From: Serratia sp. PL17
GTDB lineage: Bacteria; Pseudomonadota; Gammaproteobacteria; Enterobacterales; Enterobacteriaceae
Direction of reading: 5' to 3'
DNA length: 64,000 nucleotides
NCBI RefSeq assembly: GCF_017832355.1
Contig: NZ_JAFIBY010000001.1
Coordinates: 496,001-560,000 of the forward strand
This document shows, one piece after another, positions 60,316 to 64,000 of this stretch; within the stretch, counting starts at the first letter, position 1, and each line of letters begins with the position of its first letter. Under the pieces are notes generated by a model. The model was not told where the DNA came from, did no database searches, and saw only the letters and a list, made by a program, of their open reading frames with translations. Both the position numbers and the translations under genes were made by a program.

Positions 60316-61398
60316 TTAGCCTTGTGGCTGAGTTACAACGTCTTTGATACCTTTAACTTCGATCTCTACGCGACGATCTGGTGCCAGGCAATCGATCTGT
60401 GCTTTGGTAGCACGGCCAGATTTGTAGCCACAGGTGTTACCAGTGACGGAATCAGCTTTGCCCATACCACGTGCAGAGATTTTGTCTGAAGGAATACCTT
60501 TAGATACCAGGTAATCAACAACGCTTTGTGCGCGTTTTTCAGACAGTTTCTGGTTGTATTGCTCTGAACCAACTGCGTCGGTGTAACCCAGAACTACAAC
60601 AGAGCCATCTTTAGGATCCATAGAGCTCAGCTGAGTGTACAGCTGGTCCAGAGCCTGTTGGCCTTGTGCTTTCAGAGTAGATTTGTTGAAGTTGAACAGC
60701 ACGTCAGACTTCAGAGTGAAACGCTTGGTTTCAACAACTGGAGCTGGAGCTGGTGCTGGAGCAACTGGAGCAACAACATCATCCTGACCGAAACGGTAAG
60801 AAACACCCAGGCTCAGCATGGTGTTGTCTGGACGAGCGCCGACAGTACCTGCATCACCGATGTTGCTAACGAATTGGTAGTCCAGGCGGGTAGCCCAGTT
60901 TTTGGTCAGTGCGTATTCAACACCAACAGCTGCCAACGGAGAAACGCCAGTGTCGTGATCGCTCAGACGTTGGCCAGTTGCACCGTAGTTAGCTTTGGAG
61001 TCTGCACGCCATACCATGCCGCCCAGACGAGTGTAGATGTCCAGATCGTCCATGATTGGGTAGCTCAGTTTAGCGGCCAGTTGAACGCCCTGCGCTTTGA
61101 AAGCACCGTTGTTCACGCTGCCTTTGTAAGGCATACGGCCAAGCCAGTCATAGCCCAGCTCGAAGCCCAGGTATTGGTTCGCCTGGTAACCCAGGAACGC
61201 GCCAGCACCCAGTTGATCTTTATGGGTCGGACCATTGCCGATACCATTCTGGTAACCGTTGCCGTAGAAACCAGTGTCATGGTACTGGGACCAGCCCAGT
61301 TTAGCACCAGTGTACCAGGTATTATCTTTTGGGGCGGCTTGCGCTACGGTAGCGAAACCAGCCAGTGCCACTGCTAATGCGATAGCTGTCTTTTTCAT
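60316..61398 (-). CDS. ompA: Outer membrane protein A
   Basis: Abundant outer-membrane protein tethering to peptidoglycan. The precursor has 360 residues (E. coli 346). ATG 61398 starts the signal peptide [21 protein letters not shown] with cleavage before APKDNTWY; an extension to 61428 lies in the leader. An eight-stranded barrel (about residues 22-195) is followed by an Ala-Pro linker ([11 protein letters not shown]) and the OmpA/MotB domain with [27 protein letters not shown] and DRRVEIEV. Two C-terminal cysteines (NTCGYK, IDCLAPD) form the family disulphide. Extra length lies in surface loops. GAGGCGCAAA precedes the start. Confidence 0.98.
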   Translation of the reverse strand: MKKTAIALAVALAGFATVAQAAPKDNTWYTGAKLGWSQYHDTGFYGNGYQNGIGNGPTHKDQLGAGAFLGYQANQYLGFELGYDWLGRMPYKGSVNNGAFKAQGVQLAAKLSYPIMDDLDIYTRLGGMVWRADSKANYGATGQRLSDHDTGVSPLAAVGVEYALTKNWATRLDYQFVSNIGDAGTVGARPDNTMLSLGVSYRFGQDDVVAPVAPAPAPAPVVETKRFTLKSDVLFNFNKSTLKAQGQQALDQLYTQLSSMDPKDGSVVVLGYTDAVGSEQYNQKLSEKRAQSVVDYLVSKGIPSDKISARGMGKADSVTGNTCGYKSGRATKAQIDCLAPDRRVEIEVKGIKDVVTQPQG

Positions 61399-61550
61399 TT
61401 TGCGCCTCGTTATCATCCAAATAGGCAATGAGCTTTAAAGCTGTTTTAAGCCCTTGGTTAAATTCCTTCGCCAAGGTTTGAGCCCTCGTTTGTTACTCGG
61501 CCAGTTTATCTGGCGTTATAGAGCAACCTTGGCGATGTAAAGTCTACAAC
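61399..61550 (-). promoter_or_regulatory. ompA promoter and stabilising leader
   Basis: Minus strand: TTTACA (61536-61541), 15-bp spacer, -10 TATAAC (61515-61520), in a block (TTGTAGACTTTACATCGCC) shared with E. coli ompA as I recall it. The predicted mRNA begins with a terminal stem GCCAG/CTGGC (61510-61514 with 61500-61504), like the 5' hairpin that stabilises E. coli ompA mRNA. A second stem CCTTGG/CCAAGG spans 61452-61476. Confidence 0.65.
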
Positions 61551-61631
61551 GTGGCGCGAAAGTTACAAGTGTGATGTGATAAAGCTCTAAAAAAAAACGC
61601 AGAATTGTACATATTTGCTAACATTAACCGA

Positions 61632-61665
61632 CCAAAAAACGAGCAAATCTACGCTCGTTTTTTGG
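61632..61665. terminator. sulA terminator
   Basis: Perfect 13-bp inverted repeat CCAAAAAACGAGC (61632-61644) / GCTCGTTTTTTGG (61653-61665) with an 8-nt loop, T-rich on both strands. It lies about 90 bp beyond the sulA stop; the rest of 61399-61756 is ompA promoter and leader. Confidence 0.88.
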
Positions 61666-61756
61666 TGCGGAACCGCAGCCGCACTCGCTTTGTCCCTGAT
61701 CCCTGAAAGGTTCCCTTAGAGGGTGATGAAAATGATGGGAAAAATCCTAAATTTAC

Positions 61757-62263
61757 TTAATGATACAAAGAAGAGTGAATTTTTAGGGTAGAACAGTGTC
61801 CGTGAACCGGGTTTATGTCACGTTGAGGACGCATAATGAACCCATAAGCGTTACCTAATTCTGCCGCACGCCTTAATTTTAGACGATCTTCTTCTGTAAG
61901 GTCGGGTAGCCATCCAAGTACGACACTATAGTTACCTGTCAGCAACGCCTTTTCCATTGCTTCAACCGTATCTAGCGAACTGATTTGGCTAAGCTGCACC
62001 ACTTTTTCGACCGGCAGCCCAGACTGCTGTAACCATAATCTGCTCAGCTTTTGTTGCGGAGTCAGCCATAACAGCCAGCGAGATTGCAGACCCAGTTGCT
62101 GCAACAGGGGCAATAACAATTGTGCCACAGCGGGCTGATGCTCGTTGTAAACAAGTTCACTGATAAGGCCATTCTTTTTGCCGGCATCTGTGTTTTCTGC
62201 AGCATTGTTCACCGCAAAAGAGGTGTGGCTGAAATGGGGTTTGTAGAGTGATTGAGTACGCAT
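61757..62263 (-). CDS. sulA: SOS cell division inhibitor SulA
   Basis: Binds FtsZ to block septation during the SOS response and is removed by Lon. The product has 168 residues (E. coli 169). ATG 62263 ([11 protein letters not shown]) gives the family start; a longer form to 62287 would overlap the LexA box. The core [20 protein letters not shown] near residue 70 and the C-terminal HSSLYH, typical of Lon recognition, are conserved. It is divergent from sxy. A LexA box lies about 25 bp upstream of the start. Confidence 0.96.
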   Translation of the reverse strand: MRTQSLYKPHFSHTSFAVNNAAENTDAGKKNGLISELVYNEHQPAVAQLLLPLLQQLGLQSRWLLWLTPQQKLSRLWLQQSGLPVEKVVQLSQISSLDTVEAMEKALLTGNYSVVLGWLPDLTEEDRLKLRRAAELGNAYGFIMRPQRDINPVHGHCSTLKIHSSLYH

Positions 62264-62285
62264 AAAGTATCCCGCCCGTAGTGTC

Positions 62286-62303
62286 ACTGTATGTTTATAC
62301 AGT
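62286..62303. promoter_or_regulatory. LexA (SOS) box of sulA
   Basis: CTGT (62287-62290), N8, ACAG (62299-62302), with A and T flanks giving ACTGT...ACAGT. On the minus strand it overlaps a -10-like TATAAA, so LexA would block polymerase. Confidence 0.9.
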
Positions 62304-62495
62304 ACATCCTGTTGTGAATAAGATCAACCCAAATATTCGTAGTAGGTCTCATAATTGCGATTGTTTTTTAGACGATGAACTTTAGTGATTGGCATCGCTG
62401 CGGATAGTGCGTATTTTTCTAATTACTTGTTCACGTTACCTTTATTTCATTGATGAGGGGAATGATAGGACGGTAACTCACACCAGGAGAACATT

Positions 62496-63155
62496 ATGAA
62501 AGGGACATCATCGGGAATGGTCGCACAGGCCAAAGCCTGTTTTTACGCATTAGGGGTTATCACTACACGCTCGCAATTCGGTGGTTACGGGCTACTGGCC
62601 GACGGCGTCATGTTCGCCTTGATCGCTGAAGGAGAACTGTACCTTCGGGCGACGGATTCCTTGGAACCCGCCTTTCGTGCACGCGGGATGGTCAATATGG
62701 TTTACTCCAAGCGAGGGGTGCCAATTACCATGCGTTATTACTGGGTGGATGAGGCTTTGTGGCGGGATCGCGATGAACTCGTTGGGCTCGCCTGGCAGGC
62801 TATTCGCGAAGCTCGCAGAGAGCTCCAAGTCAAAACAGATAACCAGAGTCGGCTTAAAACCTTGCCAAACATCGATATCAATATGGAGCGTTTACTCTGG
62901 CGAGCGGGTATTCGTAATGTCTATGACTTGCGGTTGAACGGTGCTAAACGTAGCTATCTTCGCTTATTGCAGCAGCAACATAACCTGGGTCTACGGGTGC
63001 TGCTTTCCTTGGGTGGGGCTATTGCCGGCTATCACCATGCGGCTTTACCTTCTGAATTGCGTAGCGAGTTGACCTGTTGGTTTGAGCGAACCGTGTCGTT
63101 GCTTCGTCATGGCCATCATCCAGACGTTCGGGGCCTCATAAAAGACCCCGAATAA
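62496..63155 (+). CDS. sxy: Sxy/TfoX competence coactivator
   Basis: Works with CRP at CRP-S sites to induce competence genes. The product has 219 residues (E. coli 209). TfoX N-terminal domain: SQFGGYGLLADGVMFALIAEGELYLRA near residues 27-55 contains the family's GGYGL signature. TfoX C-terminal domain: LPNIDINMERLLWRAGIRNV near residue 125. ACCAGGAG precedes the ATG by about 6 nt. It shares the 230-bp divergent region with sulA, in which only a partial CRP half-site pattern (TGTGAATAAGATCA) was seen. Its stop abuts the stop of yccS. A comEC channel gene lies elsewhere in this window. Confidence 0.95.
   Translation: MKGTSSGMVAQAKACFYALGVITTRSQFGGYGLLADGVMFALIAEGELYLRATDSLEPAFRARGMVNMVYSKRGVPITMRYYWVDEALWRDRDELVGLAWQAIREARRELQVKTDNQSRLKTLPNIDINMERLLWRAGIRNVYDLRLNGAKRSYLRLLQQQHNLGLRVLLSLGGAIAGYHHAALPSELRSELTCWFERTVSLLRHGHHPDVRGLIKDPE
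63127..63152. terminator. Hairpin across the sxy-yccS junction
   Basis: TTCGGGG (63127-63133) / CCCCGAA (63146-63152), with two further inner pairs, lies within the last codons of sxy. No T-tract follows on either strand. Confidence 0.5.
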
Positions 63156-64000
63156 TCATGCCGATTTGCCTATTTGTGCATTAAGCATCGTGAGTTCTGG
63201 CAACAGTTCAATTACCAGCCCAATTTGCTGCAATACCAATTGATCTTTGCTTTCCGGTTCTGGTGCCGCGTGTTGGATACGTTCAGCCAGGCTTTCCAAA
63301 GCCTGGGTAATGCGCAGATTGTCTTGTTCTTCCAGATGCAGCGCACCATCGACATAACATACTGCGTCGTTCAGCAGATCCAGCGTTGCGGAATTATTCA
63401 GTCGTTCACGGTGTGCACCCAGCGCAGAGATATAGCTCAGTAATGTGTGGTTCAAACACAGCAGCCGGAAGGCTGCATCCTGAACCTCTTTATTGGCTTT
63501 GGGATCGGCAGACATATTCGAAATCACCGAGGCCAACTCTGCGTCACTGTTGTGCGCATCCCGGCGGGCGATGCGGTATGGAAGGCCGTTATCTTTACCC
63601 TGATGGTACTGCACCAAAATTGCGTCCAGATAACGGCAGTTTGCGTTCATTGTTTTACTGACGATTGCCGGTAATTGGCGGAATTTCCAGTCTGGCCAAA
63701 TGAAACTGACCGCTGCCCAAGCGATAGCACACCCCAAAATGGTGTCGTAAACGCGGGGGGCGGCCACTTCAAAGCCTTCACCCAGCAGGTTAAAGCACAG
63801 CAACACCAGTAAGGTAATAAACATGGTGGCATGCGCATACTGCACGGTTCGAAAAGCGAAAAACAGGACGCCGCTAATAACAATCAGCACCATTTGTCCT
63901 TCAATCGAAGGCACGAAATAGAGAATTGGCAGGCCGATAAGAATACCGGCTAGCGTGCCGATAATACGCAGAGCAAGCCTGCGACGCGTGGCATTGTAAT
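63156..64000 (-). CDS. yccS: YccS, FUSC-family inner membrane protein, truncated by window edge
   Basis: C-terminal part (281 codons) of a roughly 720-residue FUSC/aromatic acid exporter-like protein; the 5' part lies beyond the window. The frame is open to base 63998, reading TRRRLALRIIGTLAGILIGL before the membrane segments VLIVISGVLFFAFRTVQ and MFITLLVLLCFNLLGEGF, then a cytoplasmic helical tail. The repeated TRRRLxLRxxGTLxG segment is the FUSC-like domain hallmark. E. coli yccS occupies the same place after sxy. Transport substrate unknown. The stop TGA directly abuts the sxy TAA with no base between. Confidence 0.93.
   Translation of the reverse strand, partial: YNATRRRLALRIIGTLAGILIGLPILYFVPSIEGQMVLIVISGVLFFAFRTVQYAHATMFITLLVLLCFNLLGEGFEVAAPRVYDTILGCAIAWAAVSFIWPDWKFRQLPAIVSKTMNANCRYLDAILVQYHQGKDNGLPYRIARRDAHNSDAELASVISNMSADPKANKEVQDAAFRLLCLNHTLLSYISALGAHRERLNNSATLDLLNDAVCYVDGALHLEEQDNLRITQALESLAERIQHAAPEPESKDQLVLQQIGLVIELLPELTMLNAQIGKSA

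Noticed and set aside
60658..61377. 239-codon open frame opposite ompA
   Set aside because: Antisense to a highly expressed gene with strong codon bias, which often leaves long antisense frames.
62312..62330. CRP-like TGTGAATAAGATCAAC before sxy
   Set aside because: Only the left half-site is good; the right arm is TCAAC, so not called as a CRP or CRP-S site.
1..64000. CRISPR arrays, insertion sequences, prophage genes, tRNA or rRNA genes
   Set aside because: No regularly spaced repeats, transposase or phage-type proteins, or tRNA-like cloverleaf with flanking context were seen.

Overview
The window reads as a core chromosomal segment of an enterobacterium, most likely Serratia or a close Yersiniaceae relative. 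Gene order follows the Escherichia coli serC-to-yccS interval almost gene for gene, and the proteins align at near-identical lengths from memory. The differences from E. coli are small insertions and losses. I see no prophage, insertion sequence, CRISPR array, rRNA or tRNA. Species assignment is inference; no search was run.

Layout. 1-5.7 kb: end of serC, then aroA, cmk, rpsA and ihfB. 5.9-10.9 kb: comEC-msbA-lpxK (DNA uptake-type channel, lipid A flipping and lipid A kinase). 10.9-13.5 kb: an insertion relative to E. coli with a YdcJ/HglS-type dioxygenase on the minus strand and two cold-shock-domain genes. 13.6-17.1 kb: ycaQ, ycaR-kdsB and ycbJ. 17.1-25.3 kb: elyC, then the cmoM-mukF-mukE-mukB operon. 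25.5-28.8 kb: ldtD, mepK and gloC. 28.9-34.6 kb, minus strand: aspC, ompF, asnS and pncB, each with its own terminator. 34.8-36.5 kb: an inserted membrane diguanylate cyclase. 37.0-39.6 kb: pepN. 39.7-44.0 kb: the ssuEADCB alkanesulfonate operon. 44.2-54.8 kb: pyrD, zapC, ycbX, rlmL-uup and pqiABC. 55.0-60.2 kb: rmf, an inserted HxlR regulator plus beta-ketoacyl-ACP synthase pair, fabA, lonH and matP. 60.3-64 kb: ompA, sulA, sxy and the truncated yccS.

The genes serve a few themes. Envelope biogenesis: kdsB, msbA, lpxK, elyC, ldtD, mepK, pqiABC, ompF, ompA, fabA. Chromosome organisation and division: mukBEF, matP, zapC, sulA, ihfB. Translation and RNA modification: rpsA, rmf, rlmL, cmoM, asnS, uup. 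Central biosynthesis: serC, aroA, cmk, pyrD, aspC, pncB. Several regulatory signals are readable directly: OmpR-type boxes before ompF, a LexA box before sulA, a PurR-like box and start-switch hairpin before pyrD, FabR/FadR-like sites before fabA, and a consensus CRP site before ycaR-kdsB.

The points most worth a second look are: a comEC gene whose conserved N-terminus has no ATG/GTG/TTG and appears to start at ATC; the HxlR-KAS pair with its own promoter and a near-perfect 25-bp palindrome next to fabA; a divergent cold-shock protein with altered RNP2; a perfect 20-bp palindrome just before ycaQ; and the CRP site before ycaR-kdsB. I did not find a clearly new multi-gene system.
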